Assembly (NCBI GenBank): GCA_902766985.1
Contig: CACXFP010000199.1
Location: 1 to 5,364 of the forward strand
DNA from: an uncultured Bacteroidia bacterium
Lineage (GTDB): Bacteria; Bacteroidota; Bacteroidia; Bacteroidales; UBA932
Direction of reading: 5' to 3'
DNA length: 5,364 nucleotides
Shown here piece by piece: positions 1 through 5,364 of the stretch (positions are counted from its first letter, which is position 1; each line of letters opens with the position of its first letter). A program made the translations under genes and the position numbers. A model generated the notes under the pieces. That model worked only from the letters and a program-made list of their open reading frames with translations, was not told where the DNA came from and searched no databases.

Positions 1-1394
1 ATCAGCCTGTCGGCGGCGATGGATCCCTCCACCTGCCTGAGCTGGATTTCAAGGGAGATGTCCCTGTCCATCGACAGCCTGTTCGCCCAGATATCCACGG
101 TGTTCTGCTCCCTGCGGCTTCCCGTCACGGCGGAAATGGCTACGAATCCGGTTGCAACAAGCAGGGCGAATGCTACCCTGGCCCTTCTGGAAAACACGTT
201 CAGCCTCACTCCGTGGAGGATTTCAAGCGCAATGAAGAGGAGATGGAGGAGGAAGGGTATGGAAAGGATGAGGGTTACCAGGGAAAGGTAAACGACGGCG
301 GTGTAGGGGGAGAGGTCGTTGAGTTTGTAGAGCTCCAGGGTGATGCTGGAGTTCATGATGATGCTCTGGAAGAGGATAATGGCGAAAATGATGATGCCGA
401 AGATGGAAAGGGAGAGAAGGATGGCGTATATCCTGGCCCTTGCCATCTTGTTTTTTCTCAGTATGCTCCTGAGGATTTCTCCGCGGGCTATGAAGCTGTA
501 GAGGACAGCCAGGAAGATGGACAGGCAGGCGGTGACCGCGCTTCCCAGGGAGTTCATGAACCACCCGTCGGCATACAGGGACGGGGAGAACATTTTTGCG
601 GAGCCCTGTATCGCCCGGCCCCAGACGGACAGGGCCGTCATGACGGCCAGCAGGGCCAGCATCACTATCAGGAGGTTGCGCAGCGTCGGCCTGTTGGAAA
701 GGAACACCACAGAGGCTATCACGTAGCACAGCAGGGCAAGCCATACGAGGATGGAATTCGAGAAGGACATCCTGCCGGAGAACTGCTCGAAAATGATCTT
801 GAAAACAGGCTGTCCATGGAGGGTCACCGTCACCCCGCCAGGGTATGAGAGCGGTTCGACGGAGAATTTCTCATTCAGCTTCAGGCGGCCGTTGACCTGG
901 GTTTCCACAGACGTGTTCAGGATTTCCAGTCCGGCAATGATCCTGGTCCTTTCGGAGACCGCGCTTCGGGCCAGGTACCACTTTGGACCGAAATTGTAGA
1001 ATGCGGTTTCTTCGCCGACGGTCGAAAGGGGGGACGAGATGTTGTTCCTGACATTTGAAAGCCTCTCGAAGACTACCTTGCTCCCAATGTCGTCGTTCAT
1101 CACCGTGAACTGGTTGCTCCACGACTTGAGGGTATCATCGACATATCTGTAAATGACTATGTCCGAGGGGATGTCCCCAAAGTCGAGCCAGCTGTCCGGA
1201 TCGTGTGCGAGGGCGTCGGCGATATACCCTTCGACGATAGCCATCCTCTTTTCCACCTCGCGGCTCATCCTTCCGGCTGCGATCTCCGCACTGTGGGGCG
1301 CGTGGCTTATGGTCAGGGCTCCCGCGAGCAAGAGCACGGCCGCGGCAACGAGGAGCCATGTGATCCAATCTCGTATGTTGATTTTCCTACTCAT
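1..1394 (-). CDS. Multi-pass membrane sensor protein, probable N-terminal part of a Bacteroidales sensor histidine kinase (partial, C-terminus off window)
   Basis: The frame is open without a stop for 464 codons from an ATG at 1394 to the left edge, so the protein is much longer than seen. Visible topology: a membrane segment near residues 12-29; an extracytoplasmic domain of about 185 residues (30-213); paired membrane segments near 215-233 and 239-257; then segments near 281-302, 322-344, 366-394 and 408-425; and the beginning of another hydrophilic, probably outside, segment. Basic loops (RGEILRSILRKNKMARAR at 304-321, and RLNVFSRRAR at 397-406) sit on the predicted cytoplasmic side, which supports this topology. 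The first domain, with YRYVDDTLKSWSNQF, YNFGPKWYLA and IIAGLEI, resembles from memory the input domain of large Bacteroidales sensor kinases. The HAMP, His-phosphorylation and ATPase modules would lie beyond the window, so the kinase call is inference. The start overlaps the end of rlmH by 8 nt, implying co-transcription and translational coupling. Another large membrane sensor or transporter is possible. Confidence 0.55.
   Translation of the reverse strand, partial: MSRKINIRDWITWLLVAAAVLLLAGALTISHAPHSAEIAAGRMSREVEKRMAIVEGYIADALAHDPDSWLDFGDIPSDIVIYRYVDDTLKSWSNQFTVMNDDIGSKVVFERLSNVRNNISSPLSTVGEETAFYNFGPKWYLARSAVSERTRIIAGLEILNTSVETQVNGRLKLNEKFSVEPLSYPGGVTVTLHGQPVFKIIFEQFSGRMSFSNSILVWLALLCYVIASVVFLSNRPTLRNLLIVMLALLAVMTALSVWGRAIQGSAKMFSPSLYADGWFMNSLGSAVTACLSIFLAVLYSFIARGEILRSILRKNKMARARIYAILLSLSIFGIIIFAIILFQSIIMNSSITLELYKLNDLSPYTAVVYLSLVTLILSIPFLLHLLFIALEILHGVRLNVFSRRARVAFALLVATGFVAISAVTGSRREQNTVDIWANRLSMDRDISLEIQLRQVEGSIAADRL
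1387..1394 (-). other. 8-nt stop/start overlap of rlmH and the sensor gene
   Basis: Read on the minus strand the bases are ATGAGTAG. The first three are the ATG of the membrane sensor gene and the last three are the TAG of rlmH, in a different frame. No Shine-Dalgarno sequence is seen before this ATG. The arrangement suggests the sensor is translated by ribosomes terminating on rlmH. Confidence 0.85.
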
Positions 1395-1860
1395 GGTGGT
1401 ACGGCTCGCCCTTGATGATGGTGAAGGCCCGGTAAAGCTGCTCCGCGAATATCGTCCTCACCATCTGGTGGGAGAAGGTCATCTTCGAGAGGGACATCTT
1501 CCCGTCGGCCCTGTCATAGACGGCTTTCGAGAAGCCGTAGGCCCCTCCCGTCACGAAAACCAGGTCGGCCGAAGAGCGGGACATGAATCCCTGAAGGACA
1601 CCGGCGAATTCCACCGACCGGTATTCCTTCCCCCTCTCATCCAGGAGGACGACGTGGTCGGCGCCCTTTAGGATGCGCAGGATGGCTTCCCCTTCCTTTT
1701 CCTTTATCTGCTCCTTCGACAGGGAGGCCGTTCCCTTCAGCTGCGGAATCTCCACAACGGAAAAAGGAACGTAGTGGGAGAGTCTGGAACCATAGAGATC
1801 CAGGCTTTCCTTTACCCAGTCCACATCGGTGCGTCCGACTGTCAAAAGAGTTATTTTCAT
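1387..1860 (-). CDS. rlmH: 23S rRNA (pseudouridine-N3)-methyltransferase RlmH
   Basis: The 157-residue product has the usual length and full signature of the RlmH SPOUT family, cytoplasmic homodimers that use S-adenosylmethionine to N3-methylate the pseudouridine at E. coli 23S rRNA position 1915 (helix 69) on assembled ribosomes. Seen here: N-terminal MKITLLTVG; the knotted SAM-binding region with FVTGGAYGF at 102-110; LSKMTFSHQMVR at 124-135; and the C-terminal tail YRAFTIIKGEPYHHE (143-157), whose YHH end is typical of the family. I chose the ATG at 1860 over the longer frame reaching 2181 because the family begins at MKITLL, and the extra N-terminus would be the antisense of the neighbouring DUF4783-type gene. 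No Shine-Dalgarno sequence is visible; a Bacteroides-type promoter lies immediately upstream. The stop codon lies inside the start region of the downstream membrane sensor gene (ATGAGTAG overlap). The RlmH assignment is very secure. Confidence 0.97.
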   Translation of the reverse strand: MKITLLTVGRTDVDWVKESLDLYGSRLSHYVPFSVVEIPQLKGTASLSKEQIKEKEGEAILRILKGADHVVLLDERGKEYRSVEFAGVLQGFMSRSSADLVFVTGGAYGFSKAVYDRADGKMSLSKMTFSHQMVRTIFAEQLYRAFTIIKGEPYHHE

Positions 1861-1867
1861 ACTGATG

Positions 1868-1899
1868 CAAAAATAAGAAAGTGGCTCGGTATTTGCAAT
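1868..1899 (-). promoter_or_regulatory. Bacteroides-type promoter for rlmH (-33 and -7 boxes)
   Basis: On the minus strand, TATTTTTG (1875-1868) matches the Bacteroidota -7 consensus TAnnTTTG at every fixed base. ATTG (1899-1896) matches the -33 box TTTG at three of four bases, and the spacing between the boxes is 20 nt, within the known range of about 19-21. Only 7 nt separate the -7 box from the rlmH ATG, so the transcript would have almost no 5' leader. The call is by consensus only, and the spacer is A/T-rich, which raises the chance of a fortuitous match. Confidence 0.6.
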
Positions 1900-1914
1900 A
1901 AAAACCGATTTGTC

Positions 1915-2322
1915 ATGAAAGCTTTGGCAAAGATTACGTCTATCATCCTGCTGCTTGCCTTCTCCATCGGAGCAAAGGCCCAGAGCGGCGATTACGACGT
2001 GTTCGTTCCGATTGCCAAATACATCAGCCACGGTGATGCGGAAAGGCTTTCCGCCTGGTTCGCGGACAATCTGGAGGTCACCGTCCTCACCGAAACCAAC
2101 GATTCCAGCAAGAACCAGGTCCGCCAGATCCTGAAGTCTTTCTTCGACTCCCACACGCCCAGGTCCTTCGACATCACCCACACCGCCGGGCGTTCGAACA
2201 TGAAATACGCCCTGGGTGTCCTGAATGCCGGCGGCGAAGAGTACAACGTCACGATCTTCGTCTGTTACAGTCCTACCGGCTATAAAATCCAGCAGATAAA
2301 AATCGACCGCCCCATCCGCTGA
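1915..2322 (+). CDS. Exported DUF4783-type protein of unknown function, probably NTF2-like fold
   Basis: The 135-residue product starts with a Sec signal peptide: MKALAK, a hydrophobic core at about 7-18, and a probable signal peptidase I cut after AKA at residue 22. The mature protein of about 113 residues should be periplasmic. It has no lipobox cysteine, so it is not a lipoprotein. The pattern fits the DUF4783 family of Bacteroidota as I remember it: a helix with a small-residue turn (YISHGDAERLSAWF, 36-49), NQVRQILKSFFDSH (67-80), and strands around YALGVLNAGGEEYNVTIFV and YKIQQIKID. This helix plus curved-sheet order suggests an NTF2-like fold, but no catalytic residues are evident. I used the ATG at 1915 because a signal peptide follows directly; the longer frame from 1774 would run antisense through the start of rlmH. 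It is divergent from rlmH, a neighbourhood I recall as common in Bacteroidota, and convergent with der. No convincing promoter of its own was found. Function unknown. Confidence 0.85.
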   Translation: MKALAKITSIILLLAFSIGAKAQSGDYDVFVPIAKYISHGDAERLSAWFADNLEVTVLTETNDSSKNQVRQILKSFFDSHTPRSFDITHTAGRSNMKYALGVLNAGGEEYNVTIFVCYSPTGYKIQQIKIDRPIR

Positions 2323-2331
2323 CGGAGCGGT
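2298..2331 (-). terminator. Possible weak terminator of the der operon
   Basis: On the minus strand just past the der stop, ACCGC (complement of 2327-2331) can pair with GCGGT (complement of 2306-2310) around a 16-nt loop. After 3 nt comes a run of five Ts (complement of 2298-2302). It shares an arm with the rightward terminator, so the two hairpins would be alternatives. The large loop and short T-run make this tentative. Confidence 0.25.
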
Positions 2332-2340
2332 TTTTTATTT
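2316..2340 (+). terminator. Intrinsic terminator of the DUF4783-type gene, overlapping its stop codon
   Basis: A stem CCGCT (2316-2320) pairs perfectly with AGCGG (2326-2330) around a 5-nt loop and is followed directly by TTTTTTATTT (2331-2340). The gene's TGA stop (2320-2322) lies in the hairpin itself. The stem is short but GC-rich and the T-tract is good. Confidence 0.75.
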
Positions 2341-3642
2341 CGCCCTCATGAAGACGGCGATTGGGCAGCCGGTGAGGTCGAAGTGCTCGCGCAGTTTGTT
2401 TTCCAGGAAGCGTTTGTAGGGATCCTTGACGTACTGCGGCAGGTTGCAGAAGAACGCAAAGGCGGGGAAGGCTGTGGGAAGCTGGGTGATATATTTGACC
2501 TTTACGTATTTGCCCTTCCATGCCGGAGGAGGGAAATTCTCGATTTCAGGAAGCATGGCCTCGTTGAGGCGGGCGGTGGGAATCCTGCGCTTGTAGTTTC
2601 CGGCCACATGGGCGGCCGCGTCCAGGACGTCCATCACCCTCTGCATGTTGATGACGGAGGTGAAAATGATGGGGATATCGCTGAAAGGTTTGAGCCTTTC
2701 TGTCAGGGAGGCCCTGTAGTCGCGCATAGTGTTGCTGTCCTTCTCGAAGAGGTCCCATTTGTTCACCACCAGCACACAGCCCTTGCGGTTGCGCTGGATG
2801 AGGTTGAAGATGTTCATGTCCTGGGACTCCATGCCGGTTCGGGCGTCTATCATCAGGATGCAGACGTCGGCATGTTCGATGGCCCTGATGGAGCGCATCA
2901 CCGAGTAGAATTCCAGGTCTTCGTTGACCTTGCCTTTCTTGCGGATGCCGGCTGTGTCGACGAGCATGAATTCATGGCCGAATTTGTTGTAATAGGTGGA
3001 AATGGAATCCCTTGTGGTGCCGGCGACAGGGGTGACTATGTTCCTGTCTTCATTCAGGAGGGCGTTGGTGAGGGAGGACTTGCCTACGTTCGGACGGCCT
3101 ACGATGGCAATCCTGGGTACTCCCTCATGGGCGTCGTCGCCGGCCTCTTCGGCAGGAAGGACCTTCACGATTTCGTCCAGGAGGTCCCCTGTGCCGCTTC
3201 CGTTGGCGGCGGACACGGCCCAGATCTCACCCAGGCCAAGGGAATAGAACTGGTAGGCGTCGAACATCTTCGCCCCGGAGTCAACCTTGTTGACGCAGAG
3301 GATTACCGGCTTGCGGCTACGGCGGAGTATGTCGGCAATCTCCGCATCATAGTCGGTGATGCCGGTGGCCGCCTCCACCATGAAAAGGACCACGTCGGCT
3401 TCCTCGATGGCGATGGTAACCTGGCGCCGGATGGCCTGCTCGAAGACATCGTCGGAATTGGTCGTCCATCCTCCGGTATCCACGACGGAAAACTCCTTTC
3501 CGCACCATTCGCATTTGCCGTAATGGCGGTCCCTGGTCACGCCCGCAGTCTCGTCGACTATGGCCTGACGCATTCCTACAAGTCTGTTGAACAGGGTTGA
3601 CTTGCCCACATTGGGCCTCCCCACGATAGCTACAAGGCTCAT
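2335..3642 (-). CDS. der: Ribosome assembly GTPase Der (EngA), double G-domain
   Basis: The 435-residue protein has the normal length and layout of Der: two tandem Ras-like GTPase domains and a C-terminal KH-like RNA-binding domain, acting in the cytoplasm in late 50S subunit assembly. First domain: GRPNVGKS (8-15), VTRDR (35-39), DTGG (55-58), NKVD (118-121), SAANG (144-148). Second domain: GRPNVGKS (182-189), TTRD (209-212), DTAG (229-232), NKWD (294-297), and TSVIN at 328-332 in the G5 position. The KH-like part covers about 350-435. A CEWC at 44-47 between the G2 and G3 motifs is unusual (see findings). The ATG at 3642 directly precedes [14 protein letters not shown], as expected for the family. 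It lies 6 nt after the stop of the small membrane gene, in the same frame, as the last gene of the engB-prs-small-der operon. Its stop codon is on the complement of the convergent gene's terminator T-tract. Confidence 0.98.
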   Translation of the reverse strand: MSLVAIVGRPNVGKSTLFNRLVGMRQAIVDETAGVTRDRHYGKCEWCGKEFSVVDTGGWTTNSDDVFEQAIRRQVTIAIEEADVVLFMVEAATGITDYDAEIADILRRSRKPVILCVNKVDSGAKMFDAYQFYSLGLGEIWAVSAANGSGTGDLLDEIVKVLPAEEAGDDAHEGVPRIAIVGRPNVGKSSLTNALLNEDRNIVTPVAGTTRDSISTYYNKFGHEFMLVDTAGIRKKGKVNEDLEFYSVMRSIRAIEHADVCILMIDARTGMESQDMNIFNLIQRNRKGCVLVVNKWDLFEKDSNTMRDYRASLTERLKPFSDIPIIFTSVINMQRVMDVLDAAAHVAGNYKRRIPTARLNEAMLPEIENFPPPAWKGKYVKVKYITQLPTAFPAFAFFCNLPQYVKDPYKRFLENKLREHFDLTGCPIAVFMRAK

Positions 3643-3648
3643 GAATTC

Positions 3649-3927
3649 TTATTTTTTCAAAATATCTTTTTCAAACTGGAAGAAGCCGCAGCCTTCGCAG
3701 GCGGCGGAATAATCTCCCGAACACTCCGCACTCTTCCTGAGGGCGGGGTTTTTCCTTCCGATGACCTCCTCGTCATCTTTCATGCAGCGGATGCCCCTCT
3801 TGCGCATCTCCTCGTTCGAACCCACCTCTGTCTGCGGGAACCTGCCGTCCTTGCGCAGCAGGATACCGGCGCACATTAGGATGACGCAGATGGCGACCAG
3901 GAGTATGGCTGCAAGGAAGGTCTTCAC
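3649..3927 (-). CDS. Small membrane-anchored protein with four C-terminal cysteines, unknown function (GTG start)
   Basis: The 92-residue product has one membrane segment (about 3-24) followed by a basic RK (25-26), so the C-terminal part should be cytoplasmic. The segment GRFPQTEVGSNEEMRKRGIRC (28-48) resembles, from memory, small unnamed membrane proteins of Bacteroidales with a FPxTxVGxNxxMRxRGIxC pattern. Beyond it lie C69, C77 and C80 (AECSGDYSAACEGC); with C48 they make four cysteines with spacing C-x20-C-x7-C-x2-C, suitable for a metal or Fe-S site. That is inference. Two further cysteines (14, 19) lie in the membrane segment. The start codon is GTG at 3927: an in-frame TAG 12 nt further up (the prs stop) limits extension, and the next Met (residue 18) would destroy the membrane segment. 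No Shine-Dalgarno sequence is seen, and with only 9 nt after prs, coupled translation is likely. The sandwich between prs and der supports it as a real gene; its role is unknown. Confidence 0.8.
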   Translation of the reverse strand: MKTFLAAILLVAICVILMCAGILLRKDGRFPQTEVGSNEEMRKRGIRCMKDDEEVIGRKNPALRKSAECSGDYSAACEGCGFFQFEKDILKK

Positions 3928-3936
3928 TGTCAGGGG

Positions 3937-4914
3937 CTAATATATGAATTCCGTGCTTATGGGCTCGAAATTGTAAACTTTCTTGATTATCCTTGCGAAT
4001 ACGTCCGACATGCTCACGACCTTGATCTTGCTCTTGTCGACTGAGGGATCCTGGGTGAGGGGGATGGTGTCGGTGACGTAGACCGCGGAGAGGGGTGAGG
4101 CGTTGATGTTGTCGTAAGCCTTGCCGGAAAGGACGGCGTGGGAGGCGCAGGCCCTCACGCTGAGGGCGCCGCGGTCCATCAGGAGGGATGCCGCCTTGCA
4201 GAGGGTGCCGGCCGTGTCGATCATGTCGTCGACGATGACGACATTCTTCCCTTCAACGTCTCCGATGGCCGTCATGGAGGCTACCACGTTGGCCCTTTCA
4301 CGGGATTTGTGGCAGATGATGACGGGACGGGCCAGGGCTTTGGCATATGTGTTGGCCCTCTTCGCTCCGCCCATGTCGGGTGCCGCAATGGCGAGGTTGG
4401 GTATCTTGAGGTCGCGCAGGAACGGAATGAAAACCTTGCTGGAATAGACATGGTCGACCGGGATGTCGAAGAATCCCTGAATCTGGTCCGCATGGAGGTC
4501 GCAGGTCATCACCCTGTCCACTCCTGCGGCCTGGAGGAGGTTCGCCACGAGCTTGGCTCCTATGGACACCCTGGGCCTGTCCTTGCGGTCCTGCCTGGCC
4601 CATCCGAAGTAGGGCATGACGGCGATGACCTGGGCCGCTGAAGCCCTTTTCGCCGCATCGATGGCAAGGAGGAGTTCCATGAGGTTGTCCGCCGAGGGGA
4701 AGGTGGACTGGATTATGAAGACCTTTGCTCCGCGGACGCTGTCGGTGTAGGAGGGCTGGAACTCACCGTCGCTGAACATGGTGACTTCCATCTTTCCGAG
4801 TTCGATTTCAGGCTCGCCCGGTTCCCTGATCTCTTTGAGATGGTCCACCACCTTTGCCGCAAAGTCTTTGGAGGCCCTGCAGGCGAAGATTTCCATTCTG
4901 TTGTTTGTATTCAT
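3937..4914 (-). CDS. prs: Ribose-phosphate pyrophosphokinase (PRPP synthetase)
   Basis: This cytoplasmic enzyme transfers pyrophosphate from ATP to ribose 5-phosphate, giving PRPP for purine, pyrimidine, NAD, His and Trp synthesis. The 325-residue product shows FSDGEF (47-52), IIQSTFPSADNLMELL (68-83), the catalytic flexible loop PYFGWARQDRKDRPR (101-115), DLHADQIQGFF (139-149; metal- and ATP-binding His at 141), PDMGGAKRA (179-187) and the ribose-phosphate loop VVIVDDMIDTAGTL (225-238). The DTAGT in place of DTGGT, HKSRERANV in place of the KRRPRANV type, and the flexible loop two residues shorter than in E. coli look like the Bacteroidota version. About 9 extra residues lie before FSDGEF compared with E. 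coli (region 28-41). The ATG at 4914 gives MNTNNRMEIF; M7 is a possible alternative start, since E. coli Prs aligns from about there. It sits 14 nt after engB and 9 nt before the small membrane gene. Confidence 0.97.
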   Translation of the reverse strand: MNTNNRMEIFACRASKDFAAKVVDHLKEIREPGEPEIELGKMEVTMFSDGEFQPSYTDSVRGAKVFIIQSTFPSADNLMELLLAIDAAKRASAAQVIAVMPYFGWARQDRKDRPRVSIGAKLVANLLQAAGVDRVMTCDLHADQIQGFFDIPVDHVYSSKVFIPFLRDLKIPNLAIAAPDMGGAKRANTYAKALARPVIICHKSRERANVVASMTAIGDVEGKNVVIVDDMIDTAGTLCKAASLLMDRGALSVRACASHAVLSGKAYDNINASPLSAVYVTDTIPLTQDPSVDKSKIKVVSMSDVFARIIKKVYNFEPISTEFIY

Positions 4915-4928
4915 GGTATTGAAGTAGG

Positions 4929-5364
4929 TTAAATATTGTTTTTGTTCAAAGAGTCAATCACGCTCCCGATATATCCCAGGATTTCCTCCCTGCCCTGTCC
5001 GGTCTTGGCTGAACTCGTAAACATCGGCGGGAATTCCTCCCACCACTCTGAGAGGATTCCCTTGTCCCTTTCAATCTGCGCTGCGAGGACATTGGGGCCG
5101 AGCTTGTCCCCCTTTGTGAAGATGATGGCGCAGGGGACGCCTTTCTCTCCGAGCGAAGCCAGAAACCCTGTGTCTATCTTTCCTATGTCGTGCCTGGAAT
5201 CCACGAGGACGAAGAGCAGCACGAGGTCCTCGGAGTTGTCTATGTAATCGTCGATTATCCGGCCGATCTCTTCCCTAGCCTTGTTGGAAGCCTGGGCGTA
5301 GCCGTATCCGGGGAGGTCCACAAGGTACCAGCTGTCGTTTATGAGGAAATGGTTGACGAGGCGG
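4929..5364 (-). CDS. engB: Ribosome biogenesis GTPase EngB (YsxC/YihA), partial: N-terminus off window
   Basis: The last 144 codons are present. Reading in from the edge, RLVNHFLINDSWYLVDLPGYGYA joins smoothly into the rest, so the GTG at 5321 is an internal Val codon, not the start. Motifs: DLPGYG (the G3 DxxG region), TKGDK (G4; usually TKADK in relatives, Gly here), SSAKTGQG (G5). The P-loop (GRSNVGKSS type) and G2 motif must lie beyond position 5364, about 50-60 residues upstream given the usual length near 200. EngB is an essential GTPase in many bacteria and acts in 50S subunit assembly in the cytoplasm. The tail SLNKNNI ends at TAA (4931-4929). prs follows after 14 nt of A/T-leaning sequence with no terminator, so the two are probably one transcript. 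The promoter is not in the window. Confidence 0.95.
   Translation of the reverse strand, partial: RLVNHFLINDSWYLVDLPGYGYAQASNKAREEIGRIIDDYIDNSEDLVLLFVLVDSRHDIGKIDTGFLASLGEKGVPCAIIFTKGDKLGPNVLAAQIERDKGILSEWWEEFPPMFTSSAKTGQGREEILGYIGSVIDSLNKNNI

Noticed and set aside
213..848. A 211-codon plus-strand frame with an acidic, low-complexity product
   Set aside because: It is the antisense of the hydrophobic membrane part of the sensor gene; Asp/Glu/Gly-rich composition is the usual shadow of such codons.
1888..1925. Possible promoter boxes for the rightward DUF4783-type gene (TTTG at 1892-1895; near-match AAGCTTTG at 1918-1925)
   Set aside because: The -7 candidate lies inside the coding region after the ATG, the spacing is 22 nt, and no later in-frame start would keep the signal peptide.
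1861..2181. An N-terminal extension of the rlmH frame by 107 codons
   Set aside because: RlmH has a fixed start at MKITLL and a family length near 157. The extension is antisense to the exported protein gene and crosses the promoter.
2383..3600. A 405-codon open frame on the plus strand opposite der
   Set aside because: It lies wholly antisense to a clearly conserved Der. Its stop-free length follows from GC-rich codon use in der, and its translation shows no recognisable domain, signal or membrane pattern.
3643..3952. Repeated GAATTCAT at the der start and at the prs end
   Set aside because: The match is only 8 bases, once in codons for EFIY and once in a 6-nt gap plus start codon; chance is enough and no longer repeat surrounds it.
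4121..4641. Overlapping plus-strand frames opposite prs
   Set aside because: They overlap a confidently identified prs and each other, with no plausible product.
1..5364. Mobile elements, CRISPR arrays, tRNAs, riboswitches, phage or defence genes
   Set aside because: I looked for inverted or direct repeats, cloverleaf-like stretches and compositional breaks. Coding is almost continuous and housekeeping-like, and the only real spacer is 54 bp.

Overview
The window looks like ordinary chromosome from a member of the Bacteroidota, most likely a fairly GC-rich member of the order Bacteroidales (Rikenellaceae-like or an uncultured gut or rumen lineage; genus not resolvable). The reasons are: a DUF4783-type exported protein next to rlmH, a Prs of the Bacteroidota style (PYFGWARQDRKDRPRV loop, DTAGT phosphate loop), a promoter matching the Bacteroides -33/-7 consensus, and gene starts preceded by A/T-rich leaders instead of Shine-Dalgarno sequences. 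I saw no mobile element, tRNA, rRNA, CRISPR array or atypical-composition island.

Layout. On the right (2335-5364), four genes run leftward as a compact operon: engB (cut by the window edge), prs, a 92-residue membrane-anchored cysteine-containing protein, and der, with gaps of 14, 9 and 6 nt. In the centre, a rightward DUF4783-type gene (1915-2322) converges on der. Its intrinsic terminator hairpin contains its own stop codon, and its T-tract lies on the complement of der's stop codon. On the left, a 54-bp divergent spacer carries a good Bacteroides-type promoter for leftward rlmH. rlmH overlaps by 8 nt a large membrane sensor protein, probably a histidine kinase, that runs off the left edge after 464 codons. 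The longest stretch without a gene is this 54-bp spacer.

How the genes fit together. Der and EngB are GTPases of 50S subunit assembly, and RlmH methylates a pseudouridine in 23S rRNA of assembled ribosomes, so three of seven genes serve ribosome maturation. Prs supplies PRPP for nucleotide, NAD, His and Trp synthesis. The sensor protein, the DUF4783-type protein and the small cysteine protein are the poorly understood members. I found no clearly new multi-gene system. The most interesting points are the conserved-looking cysteine layout of the small protein, a CxxC in the first GTPase domain of Der, the apparently near-leaderless rlmH promoter, and the coupling of a sensor gene to rlmH.
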